DNA of 64,000 bases from Crambe crambe (lineage: Eukaryota; Porifera; Demospongiae; Poecilosclerida; Crambeidae). A program made the position numbers and the translations under genes. This document shows positions 21,506-32,914 of the stretch, in pieces. Every line of letters begins with the position of its first letter. Within the stretch, counting starts at the first letter, position 1. The DNA lies in assembly GCA_963924555.1 (NCBI GenBank), contig OZ004583.1:4249501-4313500 (forward strand), in the 5' to 3' direction. The notes under the pieces were generated by a model, which saw only the letters and a list, made by a program, of their open reading frames with translations, was not told where the DNA came from and made no database searches.

Positions 21506-21716
21506 AACATCCGTTTGAAAGCGATATTTTTGGGCGAGTGTTGCCTAGCCTTCGAATCACAACAGTGCGTGAATAGTACGTCCCATACACCTAACGCTCG
21601 CTGCGCTCGCTCGCCATTATAATACATAGAGATAAATACATTGTATTATAAATACATTATAATACATATGGATAAATATATCAAACTAAGGTGATTAGAG
21701 TTATGGTTGGGCACAT

Positions 21717-22504
21717 CACGTAACCGGGATTGGAAACGCGCGCCCCATAGCAACAATACAATCTGCGCGGTACAATCTGTATTGCGGTGTGTGGAAGAGC
21801 TGAAGAAACCTAACGTGGAGGAACCGACCTCTCGAAGTTCAGAAGTAAGTCCATAGCATAGCTAGTAACTTTACCACCTTATTTGTGCAAAAAAGCAAAT
21901 TTTTTGCTGCTAGGACACCCATACCAGCCTGTTTTAGCCTGTTTTGGCTTTGTGTACCTGTATCCCCTTACACGAAAGAATAGATTTGCAACTTACAGTT
22001 TCAGAGTTTAGTGTACACTCTACTTCATGCCCTCATACCTAAAATGTAGTGAACTTTGCATGCATTCAAGAGTTTCGGCCAATAGTTCACATTTGCTGGG
22101 TGTGTCTTTGCGTACCTTTTTTGAAAAAGTGAAGAGTTGTTTCTAGTGACCCCAATTTATATTCATGTAAGTAGCTATTCCTTCATGCCCTCCACCTAAT
22201 GTATGGATTCCCTTGCCGAGAAAAAGTTCAACGATTAGAGTACATTAATTTTTTATATTATATTCCTCAGGGATGATCAACTGAGAGCTAGGCTTCAATA
22301 TCTTCACTCGTAGTTCGGGCAGAGAACAAGAAGGTGCAGAGGTGAAGAAGAACCTGAAAGAAATCTCCAGGATCAATGGCTGCACACTTAATACCCAAAT
22401 TTGATAATTATTGTCTTTTTTCTTGTTGTCTTAATTAATGTGGGCATGCACAATAAGGAGTGGCCGGGCAGTTAATATTGCATTCGCAATCCCGGTTACG
22501 TAGT
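21717..22504. mobile_element. ~790 bp element with short inverted ends ACGTAACCGGGATTG
   Basis: ACGTAACCGGGATTG at the left is mirrored by CAATCCCGGTTACGT at the right. Inside are a GTAAGT donor-like site at 21846 and a pyrimidine-poor CAG acceptor-like site near 22270. No convincing protein is encoded on either side. It is probably a non-autonomous DNA transposon. Confidence 0.5.
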
Positions 22505-23090
22505 CCATACAATCTATGGGCACATACACCCTGTTTAAGATGAACATATGAATAAAGGTATATATTAGTGGATGTGTGCTGCCATGCAGCTAGTTTCTTC
22601 ATTGCAAATTTATTTTTTGCTCCTCAGTGAGTTAGGGTTTTTTTAAGCTATTTATGATCTCTGGCCACAGCAGGAATTGTGGTGGTTATTCTAGTCTCCA
22701 TTTCAGTACGTTGCATTTCTTTTGGAGACCAGTTGCACTTGAGTGTCTTGGTTCTATAATCCTAATTAATGCATTAGCTATATCACTTTCTTTTTATGCC
22801 GATGAGAGCAGTCATACTAGGTCAATAACTCTATTGTTCACAATGGCAAGACCAAGCATTAAACAGTGTACAGTAACATGCAAAACTAACTATGTTGATG
22901 GCCAAATAACAGTAATGCATGCTCTAGCTACATACCTGTCAGTGAGAAAATTATAACTAATGTGCAGCGCCGCCAAGGAAACATCCAACCCCAGAAACTT
23001 GTGATGACCTTTGACCCCCGTTGGGAAATGTTCCTCCCTATGGTTATAATAATATGTGCGGGGAAACAGAAATCACTGCAACACCAGCTG
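22505..23090. other. No gene recognised
   Basis: AT-rich sequence with no convincing coding signal on either strand. The 100-codon open frame at 22654 has no motif I recognise and no good codon pattern. Confidence 0.5.
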
Positions 23091-23091
23091 C

Positions 23092-23440
23092 TGGTGTCAC
23101 AGTTTATTTTGTCGCTGGGAGATTCTGTCGCGGCGACAAAATATTCTAGGAAATTCTGTCTCGAGTGACCTAATCTCCTAGGATGTTTTGTCTCCGCCAA
23201 AAGACACTATATATTTCTACAAGCTGACTAGATTAAATCATAATTATAGAAATAATAATAATAGGATAATAATAATAATAATAAAATTAATAATAATAAT
23301 AATAATAATAGTAATGCAGAGCCACGAAATCTCCTCAATCTCCTAGGATTGTTGCTCACTATATAGCTATTGCTAACTAGCTATTATCTACTATAGCTAG
23401 TAATAAAATCTCCTGTGGTATGATAAAATCTCCAAGTATA
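23092..23440. mobile_element. Terminal fragment of the CACAGTTTATTTTGTCGC element with microsatellite
   Basis: Left-end block CACAGTTTATTTTGTCGCTG at 23098-23205, then a jump to interior sequence in reverse order (ACAAGCTGACTAGATTA, (AAT)n at 23250-23312, CTCCTAGGATTGTTGCTCAC). It is an internally deleted and rearranged copy. Confidence 0.7.
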
Positions 23441-23464
23441 TTAGCTACTAATCTAGCTCTATGA

Positions 23465-23889
23465 ATAAAAATGTGAAGTAGGGATGGCCACAAATTTAGC
23501 ACATAGCTATAGCTATTATAACTGCAGCTTCATTATGAAAACCAAGTACTGCAGCATCAAAGCAGTATGGCCCAAAAATCTAGCTGGAATATGTATTATA
23601 ACTGCATGCAAGAGAGTGAACTTAGTGAAGTGACCCTTACCCATCATCAAGTACAAGATACTATTCCTACTTCACTCCTATGATCAAGGGCCAAGGGAGT
23701 GAAGTAGGAATAGTATCTCGTAGGTAAGAGTCACTTCACTAAGTTCACTTTCTTATAATACATATTCCAGCTAGATTTTTGGGCCATACTGCTTTGATGC
23801 TGCAGTACTTGGTTTTCATAATGAAGCTGCAGTTATAATAGCTATAGCTATGTGCTAAATTTGTGGCCATCCCTACTTCACATTTTTAT
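23465..23889. mobile_element. 425 bp near-perfect palindromic element
   Basis: The left arm begins ATAAAAATGTGAAGTAGGGA and the right arm ends with its exact complement. Pairing runs through both arms of about 200 bp to a short centre near 23690 (GATCAAGGGCCAAGGGAG). The arms are almost identical apart from a few indels, for example CTGCATGCAAGAGA in the left arm only. A transcript would fold into one long hairpin. It resembles a foldback MITE. Confidence 0.85.
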
Positions 23890-24490
23890 TTCGAAGAAAT
23901 TTTTTGCATTCACTTGTTTGCATTCTTTTTCTTTGTGATTATGAAAATTGATAGACACTAAAGGTATAGCTAATGCTTCCTTAATTGAACTAAATTAATT
24001 AATGATCAAATTTTATAGTATTTCATTCTGTTCAGGGAGGAGAGTTTGAAGGATGATCATCTGCAGTGTAATGGAGTACTGAAAGGATTGAACATTTTAA
24101 AAAGTGAACAGCATTAGCTAATTGTTACATATGTGATCACTGAAATAATTATTGAGATGGTACGTATGTCTTGCTTGAGGGAGGAGTATGGGGAGTTTAT
24201 GCAGTGGCTGTGCATAATCATAATAGTGGATGCCATCAAATGGCCACATCCTGTGCAGGTGTTATATGAGGAGAACTGCTATTAATTGCCCCACCCCTTT
24301 TATGAGGTAATATCCCGAAGATTATTTTCATACGAGGCCCAGTTAGATTTTAGGCTATCCTTTAGAATTTTTTTACGCTCACCTGTTTCTATCCTTTTTC
24401 TTAGTGCTTGAAGTTGAATGAGGGAGGCTGCAGTACAGTACTATACAAAGCCAGCTCTACATTCTTTTGTAGGTACATACAGTGTCTCTG
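23890..24490. other. No gene recognised
   Basis: Intergenic AT-rich sequence between the foldback element and the CACTA-like transposon. Nothing coding or structural stands out. Confidence 0.5.
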
Positions 24491-24775
24491 CACTGTTAAA
24501 AATAGGGTGTTATGAAAACACTTTTTGGGGTGCTCATACGCATGTTTAAATATAACACCCTTAGGGTGTAAGGTGGGGAGTTTCCCTAACACCCAGTAGT
24601 ATTATCATGACACCCTTTGAGTGTTAGGTAAGGAGTTGTATGAACAATCTACAGTATTACCACAACAACTCTAAGGGTGTTAGTGGTGATTTTTCTACAC
24701 CCTAATTATTACCATGACACCTTGATTGGTGTTGGTTGCATGTACCTGGTATCCCTTTACTTAGGGGGCATTAAT

Positions 24776-27154
24776 TCAAATCATATAGGTAGTAGTAGTA
24801 ATAATAATAATAATAAGGATAATAGAATAAGAATAAGAATAATAACAGATCTTGTCCAAAACACTAACAAGTTGAGTCACAACAGATGGTGTATGCTGTG
24901 TATCTTTTTTCATAAGTATGATATGTTGTATGAAGATAAACAAAGAATACAATGGTTTAGGATATTGAATGTTGAAAGTAAAGTAAACAGAAATAAGATT
25001 AATTAGAGTACCAAATAGAGTTTGAGTTTCACCAAATAATACACCTTCAGCAGCAATAAAGAATTGTACTTGCTCACTTGACTTGACTGGTACTATATAT
25101 GGATAATTGCAGGCAAAATTCTGAACCTGAAGTTCCAAGTCACTTCCATCCTGCAAGGAAAAAAGATTTGCCATAAGTGGAAGACACAGAGGAGATGTGT
25201 ACATGTGTGTGGTGGGGAGGATACTGCTGGTTTAGACTCTTTCATGTTTCTTGCATAATTTCTTGCTTTTTTGTATATCAGCAAGTAGCTATAACATCAA
25301 AACTTCACAGAGATCGTGACTTGGGGTGCATGCCTATAAATCATGGTGATATTAAGCTGTGATAATACACCCTCTCGCCGATAAAGGACACAATAGAAAT
25401 AACTTTGAACTTTAGTATGTAGAATACAGGGGGAGGGGGCCAAGCCTTAACAGTACTATGTACGTATGATGTTAAACATGAATTTTCAACTCGGCAATGT
25501 TACTTACAGGAAAAGTGTATACTGCCTTTTGCTTTACTGAACGGCCAGCTAGGAGATAAGCAAGGCATTCAAAAGCATGAAGTTCTTTGATTACATCATG
25601 AGCTGTATAATTATTGTATGAGAGAAGAGTATACATATATAATAGCATAATAATAATGAGCGGGAGAGAGAGAAGAGAGAGCATTGTGTGTGTGTGCGTG
25701 CGTGTGTGGAGAGAGAGAGAGAAAGAGAGAGAGAGGTGTACATTAAATTGAGAGTAACCTTGAGTATCCGTATACAGGGTCAATTCTTGGCACTGTAAAT
25801 CCATTATTTGTTGTAGCTGAGTCCGGTTAGCAGCTTCATTTCTGGCTTGAATAAATATTTTTTCAGCAAGAGATGACCATGTTGACTTAGCATCATCACT
25901 GAGAGTGGTACCAGTAATCAATTTTCAACTGTGGGTGGGAGGAATCAGCAATATTCAATTGTGGGTAGCATAACTTACGTATCTCGATAACTTTAGATTG
26001 GGAAAAGTTTCGAAAACAGCACTAACAGAAGGTAAATCACTATGAATCCACTTTCTTCGTCTAGAAAAGGTAAACTTTAACAGACGTTTTACTACTTTCT
26101 TTTTGGGTTTTGGTTTATCGTTTTCCTGAAAAGAGTCTACCTTAGTTATAATAGCAATTTAATAAAGAGTTCTTTACCTCTTGAAGTTTCATAACATCCC
26201 CCTCATAGTCACATTCTTCATCATCGACATTAATGGAATCAGCATCCAATTGCTTAGGTCTTTTCCTCACTGTAGTATGTATGAAAGGAAAGCATTAGGC
26301 ATACAAATTAACACAAGTACAAGTAGAAATTAGCATCTCTTACCTGGGGAACTAGAAGTAGAGCTACCTGCTTCATTGCTTTCATTGGAATCTAATATTC
26401 TCTTCTTTGGAACTGGTCTACGTAAGTTTTTTTTGAATTTTTGCCTCAACTACATTTTCCAAGAACCCTGTTATTATAGATTATTTGGCATTAAGCAACA
26501 GATCTCAGAGGATTTCTCGGGGGGAAAGGAATGTAGGCAGAGTTAAAACAGAGTTCCATAACTTAAAGCTAACAACTTACATAACCATTTCCAATTGTAT
26601 CTTTTAGACTTGGATAAGTAGTGATCAGCTTAACACATACCATAGTATACTCCTCAGATGTAGGGTGTGTACAATGTTGAAATAGTTGAAGGGCTATAAT
26701 ATTAGAATGCACAGCCTTTGTTATCTGTCCACTTTTTATAGCTTCCATGGTCCTCATGGTATATTTCTTAGGAATCTCATAATTTACAAGACTATTCCCA
26801 TGATGAACAGCATTTTCTTTCAGCAACTGCAATTAAAAAAAATTTAAAAAATGAAGCATGAACTTTTCTGTAGCCAGCACTACAAAATCTGGGAAAATTT
26901 TACCAGTACAAAGGAGCACAATGTAGCTTCATAGTAATCAGTGGACCCAGACCCTGGATTGTTAACTTAACAAATTAACTTACTACTTTGTTGCCTGAAG
27001 GCTTGAAGGAATCAATAACAGCTCTGACGGTTTTCCTTTCTCCCAATAAAGAAATTATCTCCTTCAAATCGTTTTCACTCAATTCAAAAAAAATTTTCCC
27101 GTTTATTTTAGCTATTACTCTTGATTTTATCCAGACTCTCGGGGCAAACGTCAT
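24776..27154 (-). pseudogene. SAM-domain protein of the transposon (SAMD3-like), one nonsense codon
   Basis: Reading begins at ATG 27154 with MTFAPRVWIKSRVIAK, and ELSENDLKEIISLLGERKTV forms a short sterile-alpha-motif-like domain (exon to 26984). The next exon (26830-26580) reads SLVNYEIPKKYTMR ... THPTSEEYTMVCVKLITTYP ... GNGY. The following exon reads GSWKM, an in-frame TAG at 26450-26452, then LRQKFKKNLRRPVPKKR. Later exons give KRPKQLDADSINVDDEE (near 26230), SRRRKWIHSDLPSVSAVFET (near 26020), a helical segment (25760-25910) and a C-terminal exon with CNYPYIVPVKSSEQV and QTLFGTLINLISVYFTFN (to 24776). Exon phases fit, so apart from the stop the gene is close to intact. This family accompanies C2H2 transposase-like genes in aquatic animals; its biochemical role is unknown to me. 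Confidence 0.7.
25681..25740. repeat. (GT)n then (GA)n dinucleotide repeat
   Basis: TGTGTGTGTGCGTGCGTGTG is followed by a GAGA run, lying in an intron of the SAM-domain gene. Low-complexity open frames across it are artefacts. Confidence 0.9.
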
Positions 27155-27202
27155 CCATTAACTCGCAAGATAAATAGTCGTACAGCTCCGCTGCAGAGAA
27201 AA
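27155..27202. promoter_or_regulatory. Bidirectional promoter/5' region of the two transposon genes
   Basis: Only 48 bp separate the divergent start codons at 27154 (-) and 27203 (+), so transcription and translation signals must overlap here or lie within the opposing first exons. No TATA box is obvious. This is inferred from geometry alone. Confidence 0.35.
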
Positions 27203-30200
27203 ATGCTAACATGCCAAGTTTGTGGCTGTAGAAGCTTCCCTTCGATTTCTACACTCCTATCGCATGTTAGGGTTGTACACGCGAACGAAGCCAGCTTCTC
27301 CATTCAATGCAATTTACAAGGATGTCACAGGACCTTTAAAAAATTCAATACTTACAGAAATCACATCTACGATTTTCATGATGCTGCTGCTGCTTACGAG
27401 GATGCAGTTCCTGTTAGTATGGACAGTATGGAGGATGGCTCAGATATGAATGACTTTGATGCTGATACTTCAGATACTGATACTTCTGAGTCAGGAGACA
27501 CTGCTGAATCTGAGATGATGGAATTAACTACAATCACAGAAGATGACATACAAAGAGCTTCAGCTTTATGGATACTGAAAACCCGTGAATCACATAGAAT
27601 CCCCCAAGGTGTGATGGACACTATTATATCAGATATACAGAGTTTGTTCCAAGTATCCCTCACTGGAATATCTCAAAGAATCAAAAAAACTCTGCGTGAG
27701 ACTGAGATCAGAGATTCTCTTTTGCAGTCAGTTCTTGGTCACCTGAAGGATGGGCAGCCATTTTGCAACATCTTCCAAGGACTTCAATCTCATCATCGTC
27801 AGCTAAACTATTTTAAAGCAAAATTTGATCTTATTGTAAGTCGTCAAAAGTGTATTATGCCATGACACACACACACCCCACCCTTTCAGGAACCTATCAG
27901 TGTTGTTCTTGGGACGAAACGGTCCAAGCGAAGATTGGTTGATGTTCCAGAAACAATGGTCTATATTCCTATACTTGAAACGATACAGTGTCTCCTCAAT
28001 AATGATTCTATTTTGGCGGAAGTAAGCAGCTAGATAATGTATGATTGTATGATTGTATGGTACGTACATATAAAGGTACAAAGAGGCCATTCAAGTGATC
28101 AACCTGGTTTGCTAAATGACTATTGTGATGGCAGCAATTTTAAGTCTCACACATTATTCTCGGTTCATTTAAATGGGATTCAAATTTTCTTCTATTATGA
28201 TGACGTTGAGGTTTGCAACCCTATTGGATCTCACAGAAAGATACATAAAATTGGTGGGCTAAAAATTTTATGATTGTGCCTGTTATAATTAATTTGGTAC
28301 AACAGGTGCCTTCTATTTTCTACTTGGAAATGTCCGTCCCAAATATAGTTCTACTTACAAGATGATCCAGTTAGTAGCTCTGTGTAAAGTACAATATATC
28401 AATAAATACTCCTTGGATGTTGTCTTGAAGCAAAAAATTGGTAAGTAAGTGACAGTGTCAAAGTATATGGTGTACATTAATATTGAAAGTATGCAGGAGC
28501 AGGGGTACTCTTTCGAAATTGATGGAATTTCACATCTTTTTGGCACAATGGCAGTTATTTCAGCAGATAATCCTGCTAGTTCTGCACTTGGAGGGTTCAA
28601 AGAGAGTGGATCGGCTCATCGTTATTGTAGGCAATGCTTGGGAACTTCTGATGAGGCTAGTACAAATTATTAATACAATAGGCAGGGTTCTCCCCAAAGG
28701 GTGTTAGAGGTGCAACACCACTCTGATAGGGCCCATTTTTTTATGTGGTTAAAACAATTTATTTTAATAGCCGGCCACAAGTATATCAAATCCTTTAATG
28801 TGGTATTCAAGCACCACTCTGATCAGTTTCACTGGGGAGAACCCTGATAGGGGATGGATAATCATTGGTACATACGCAGTTTCGTCATGCATCACATCAG
28901 GAAGGAGAGCCCCACTACACATATCAAAATGGCTGAGTTGGATAAGAATGGACCGGCGATTAATTCCATACTCGACTGAAAGTTCATTTCCATTATCACT
29001 ATTTTCAATAGCATCGCACTTTTCAAGGTGATCATCAAGTTTTCATAGAGTGAATTCCTCCTCACTTGTTAGAAGGAATTCTACAATATGAGGCAAAATT
29101 GGTATTATAACATTGTATTTTGGAAAAGAAGTATACTAAACTATCTAGTCTTAATGACCTGATAGAGAACATCGAACTGGTTACATGGAATTTGATGATC
29201 ATCCAACCCTGATCACCCGTTCAGTCTTGACTGGGTCTGAAAAAAATCTGGGACAAAAGGGTACCAATTGAATAGTAATAATGTATAGCTGACATTGATT
29301 TAGAATATCAATTTATTATACAGCAGCTCAGATGAGACTTTTGAGCAGATTATTGCCTTACATGATTGGCAGTGACGTTCCTGTTGATGACGAGCATTGG
29401 GATAATTTTCTGCTTCTATTACAAATAGCAGATCTCCTCATGGCTCCTAAGATCACTGAGGATGAAGTAGCATTTCTACAAACCCTTATTGAAGAGCATC
29501 ACTCAAATTTTGTGAATCTCTATCCTTCATCCCCTGTAACTCCAAAAATGCATTTTCTCATCCACATGCCACGTCTTATATTGGAGTAAGGCACCTTTCC
29601 ACATTTATATAAGTGCTTTATCAGATTCTTGCTACAGATTTGGACCCCTAATTAGGTTTTGGACCATGCATGCGATATGAGGCAAAGCACAACTTCTTGA
29701 AAAAATTGGCTATTTCATTAACATATGTTGGACACTAGCTTTAAGGCATCAGCAGTGGCAATGCTATCATTGGCAAAATAGTAATATTGGACAAGATGAG
29801 CCAGTAATTGGTCCAGGTACTTTATACCAATTTGTATGCTATCAAAATAATTATTCTAATCTTCATTACTAGGTGACCTTGTAGCTGAACGTGATAGACC
29901 TAATGAATTACAGGATGGCTCTTCTTGCTACAGGTATGTTAATGTGTTCATCTTTCCTTATTAGGAGAATTACTTTTTTTTTCCCGGATCCAATTCCAGT
30001 GTTTAGACTTACAGTCCAGGTTCACATCAATTTCCTATTAAGTAACGCCATTCCTTCAATTATAATTATTATGAATCCATGTGCTTCGTAAACATGCCCT
30101 TGCATGATTATCAATAGCTATCTTAATTACCATGGTACACTCACTCATGCAAGTTTTTTTTTTCTTTGCAGGTCTAAATGGGCCGTCATAAATAGTATTA

Positions 30201-30494
30201 TGTACAAACCCCTTTGTGCTGTAGTCCTTGGAGTTGAAGATGATTATCCTGTGTTTGGAAAGATTATGGAGATATTCATAAAGGAAGATAACAGTAATTT
30301 TTAATGTTAAAGTGATGAAAACTGTACATTTTCTGAAACATCATCATGCATATGCCATTGAACAAACAGACACATTAAAATTAGTTACTTTTGATTGTTT
30401 TTGTGATCCTTTCCCTCTTCATATACGTAAATTTAGTTCTCTAGGTCAGATTATTATTGTCAAGCACCATATTGTTGGCACATTACAATTATAA
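27203..30494 (+). pseudogene. C2H2 zinc-finger transposase-like protein, broken
   Basis: Exon 1 (27203-27835) starts MLTCQVCGCRSFPS and carries two C2H2 fingers (CQVC..HVRVVH and CNLQGC..HIYDFH), then an acidic stretch. Further exons: VVLGTKRSKRRLVDVPETM (27890-28021); FFYYDDVEVCNPIGSHRKIH (to about 28255); GAFYFLLGNVRPKYSSTYK (28310-28440); SADNPASSALGGFKESGSAH with CRQC (28490-28660); GYMEFDDHPTLITRSVL (29180-29255); PKMHFLIHMPRLILE (29325-29586); and C-terminal pieces WAVINSIMYKPLCAVVLG (30178-) and HHHAYAIEQTD (to 30494). The YYDD..NPIGS block resembles TNP2/Plavaka-like CMC transposases. Lesions are a 170 bp MITE at 28683, degraded sequence to 29090, a TAA in LVL-HC at 29108, and an ATGC tandem duplication at 29666-29673 that shifts frame in FWTMRYEAKH. 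Confidence 0.7.
28683..28850. mobile_element. ~168 bp MITE nested in the transposase-like gene
   Basis: Ends CAGGGTTCTCCCCAAAG and CACTGGGGAGAACCCTG are inverted repeats. ATAGG precedes and follows, a possible short target duplication. The interior has a second inverted pair (GCACCACTCTGAT twice, and a TTTAA-rich core). The CAGGG ends resemble hAT-type MITEs, but the superfamily is uncertain. Confidence 0.65.
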
Positions 30495-30763
30495 TTATTA
30501 TGAACTTAACTTTGTTCTGCTAACATGGTGGATGTTAATTAGGGAGCCCCACACTAGAGAGTAATTAGCTACTCGTACCCACATTCCTATCAAATATAAT
30601 GTCCTAAATAATGTAGACTATTTCCGATTTCCATTTTGAGTAATGACACCCCAATGCCTAGTAGTAACACCCTATGAGATTAATACTAACACCTTCAAAC
30701 ACTTTGTGGTGCTTCTATAACACCCCTGCCTCTTCAACTGAATAATGGGGTGTTATTGTAGTA

Positions 30764-31165
30764 AATGAAAACCTTGGCTAGCTAAACTTAAGCCTACGTG
30801 GCTCCGCCCATAAGCCCCGCCCCCTTCAAAATGAGTGTTCCGAGTGCTATCGAATAGTGAAGTAGAGCCTTAGTCAAAACTAATAGCAAAAGATCAGCTC
30901 TAACAGATGGCCAAAGCAGAATTTTGATGACTATAGCCAGTAAGTCGGTACGTCGATCTGATTATTATTATTATAAAGAAATAGAACAAAAGTCAATTTT
31001 AGAACTCGTTTTTTTCTTATGTTAGCGAATGAATTTTTGGCTTTTGAACATTCTCCTCTCTTCTTTGTAGATATAATAATTCACTGTAGCCTTCTGAGAA
31101 CCTGTAGAGTAAGGATAGAAGAGAAAGAAGAGTTTTTAGTTTATACAGTCCTATGACCTTTGACC
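30764..31165. other. No gene recognised; GC-box-like cluster at 30795
   Basis: Contains GGCTCCGCCCATAAGCCCCG near 30800, which looks like GC boxes but resembles a GTGGGCGGAGCC string found in repeat sequence at 42840. No open reading frame of note. Confidence 0.4.
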
Positions 31166-31169
31166 CGCC

Positions 31170-31772
31170 ATCCCTACTTAGAGAGTGCTAGCGCACTCTC
31201 TGATAAAGAACTAACTTTCTATAGTAGCTAAGAGACATGTTGCTCTGTGGCATCTAGCTAGCTATTATACGTAAGTAGCTATCTAGAATATTTTCCAATA
31301 ACTGATTTGTATAAAGCTCAATCATGTATTCACATCAATATAGATCAGTTATAAACATTCCATCCCTGTATTAACTTTCTAGCTAAGCAAGACACAATGC
31401 TCCTAAAGTATATGAGCGATATAATATATACCCAACTATCGCTAACAAGCTTGAGATTTTGATGTACCCATAAACAGCATAGAAATATAGCTAATAACTA
31501 GTGAAAAATATCCTAGGAGATATCATTATAGAAGAGATTTATCATTAGACCTAGGAGATTTTTTATTGCTAGGGTAATTTGTTGGTGAGTGATTGTCATT
31601 GTATAATCAGATATAGCTATACCACCTCTCCAATAGCTACTTTATATGCAGCGACAATATATCCTGGCGGCGACGAAATATCCTAGGAGATTAGGTCGCT
31701 TGTGATAGAATTTCCTAAGATATTTTGTCGCCGCGACAGAATCTCCCAGCGACAAAATAAACTGTGATACTG
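31170..31772 (-). mobile_element. Inverted, internally truncated CACAGTTTATTTTGTCGC-family element
   Basis: Reverse complement of 12232-12800. The terminal block is at 31640-31772, ending CAGCGACAAAATAAACTGTG, and the interior extends back to about 31205. It is bordered at 31175-31205 by a small palindrome, AGAGAGTGCTAGCGCACTCT. It forms the inner end of arm 2 of the inverted duplication. Confidence 0.75.
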
Positions 31773-32117
31773 GTCCAAAATTTATACACACCCTCTACGA
31801 AACGTCTATGTAGTGTCTATGGAGTGTATAGACTGACTTTGCTGTCTACGAAGCGTTCGAGAATTTGAGTCGTCCACAAAGGCAGCTTTGATTAATTTGA
31901 TCCTTACCTGCTTCAAGATGGTACCAAGATCGTAGATATAGGATGAAGCAGTCGGGAGTTATGGTTCACAAAGGTACTCGATTGGCAATTGATAGTTAGG
32001 ACTTGAGCTTTACTTCAATTTGAACGATACCATTCCTTAGATCAGGTGTAGAGCTTCAATATGGTACAAAGATCGTAGATATAGGATGAAGCAGTTGGGA
32101 GTTATGGCTGTCAAGAA

Positions 32118-32118
32118 G

Positions 32119-32149
<31 letters not shown>

Positions 32150-32172
32150 TATTATTATTATTATTATTATTA

Positions 32173-32243
<71 letters not shown>
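32118..32243. repeat. Long (ATT)n microsatellite
   Basis: About 125 bp of ATT interrupted by a few ATATT slips. It corresponds to the AAT run at 11646-11690 in the opposite arm, but is much longer. Confidence 0.95.
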
Positions 32244-32245
<2 letters not shown>

Positions 32246-32817
32246 AGCGTGGGCATTTTGCGTGTCAAACCTAAAAAATGAAGAATTCGATACTGGCTTA
32301 AGAATAAGAGTATTTGACGAAGCCAGGCACGGCGATTACCACCGTTCTTTGTATAGACGATTTCGCCTGTCCAATTTTCGGGCACATGAACGAAAGGAGC
32401 AACCTTCATACGGATTACATCGAAAAAGTTAATAATCACTCTGAGTAATTTTGCACAACTATATGACTGTAACAGTATGATGAAATTTTAATTATCGTTC
32501 GCGATAGCGCTTTAAATATTCCCGTTAGTTTCACCAAACAGTAATCCCATTTTTTATCTTAATTGTAATTTAACAATTCTTAAGTTAAGATTTGAACATT
32601 AACTTTAAATCATACTATTTGTTTTTTAAAATGTTCCATTAGTACAGTAAAGTAGTAATCAATGGATTCAGCCTAGATCTTGTTCAATAATTCTAAGAAA
32701 ATATAGACATGTTAAAGATGCAAAGTTCTGACTTTACCAGCATAATTATTAATAATCAAACCTTAAAGTGATTTTTAACTTAAAGATAGTTTCTATCACA
32801 TGGTGCACTGTAAAAAC

Positions 32818-32914
32818 TAAAGTGTGCATAACACACCCAAATTGTCGCAATGTTCAAACAAAATGCATTTTGGTGTGAACATTGCGACAATTTGATGTGT
32901 TATGGCACACTTTA
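32818..32914. repeat. Near-perfect 97 bp palindrome (second copy)
   Basis: Counterpart of the hairpin at 11144-11239, with the same arms AGTGTGCATAACACACCCAA and its inverse around an AAAATGCATTTT centre. Confidence 0.85.

Larger units (their letters stand above)
24491..30763. mobile_element. Decayed autonomous DNA transposon, CACTA/EnSpm-like, two divergent genes
   Basis: The left end starts CACTGTTAAAAATAGGGTGT. Both ends are full of short subterminal repeats GGTGTTA/TAACACC (24491-24720 and 30640-30760), an arrangement typical of CACTA elements. The right terminus is degenerate (read inward, ACTACAATAACACCCC), so the exact end and target duplication are unclear. Inside are a minus-strand SAM-domain gene and a plus-strand C2H2 transposase-like gene that start about 50 bp apart around 27154-27203, implying a shared promoter. 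Superfamily assignment rests on the terminal layout and on my recollection of similar paired genes in fish and cnidarian genomes. Confidence 0.65.

Noticed and set aside
24677-25006. 109-residue plus-strand open frame
   Set aside because: It overlaps the well-supported C-terminal exon of the minus-strand SAM-domain gene and is partly microsatellite.
26420-26470. Frameshift at the A-run in the SAM-domain gene
   Set aside because: With the correct exon phase (GNGY then GSWKM) the frame continues through the A-run. The only lesion is the in-frame TAG at 26450.
27394-27663. 89-residue minus-strand frame rich in Ser
   Set aside because: It is a shadow of the acidic region in exon 1 of the plus-strand zinc-finger gene.
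30795-30830. GC boxes as a host promoter
   Set aside because: A similar GTGGGCGGAGCC string occurs in repeat-rich sequence at 42840, and no gene follows on either strand.
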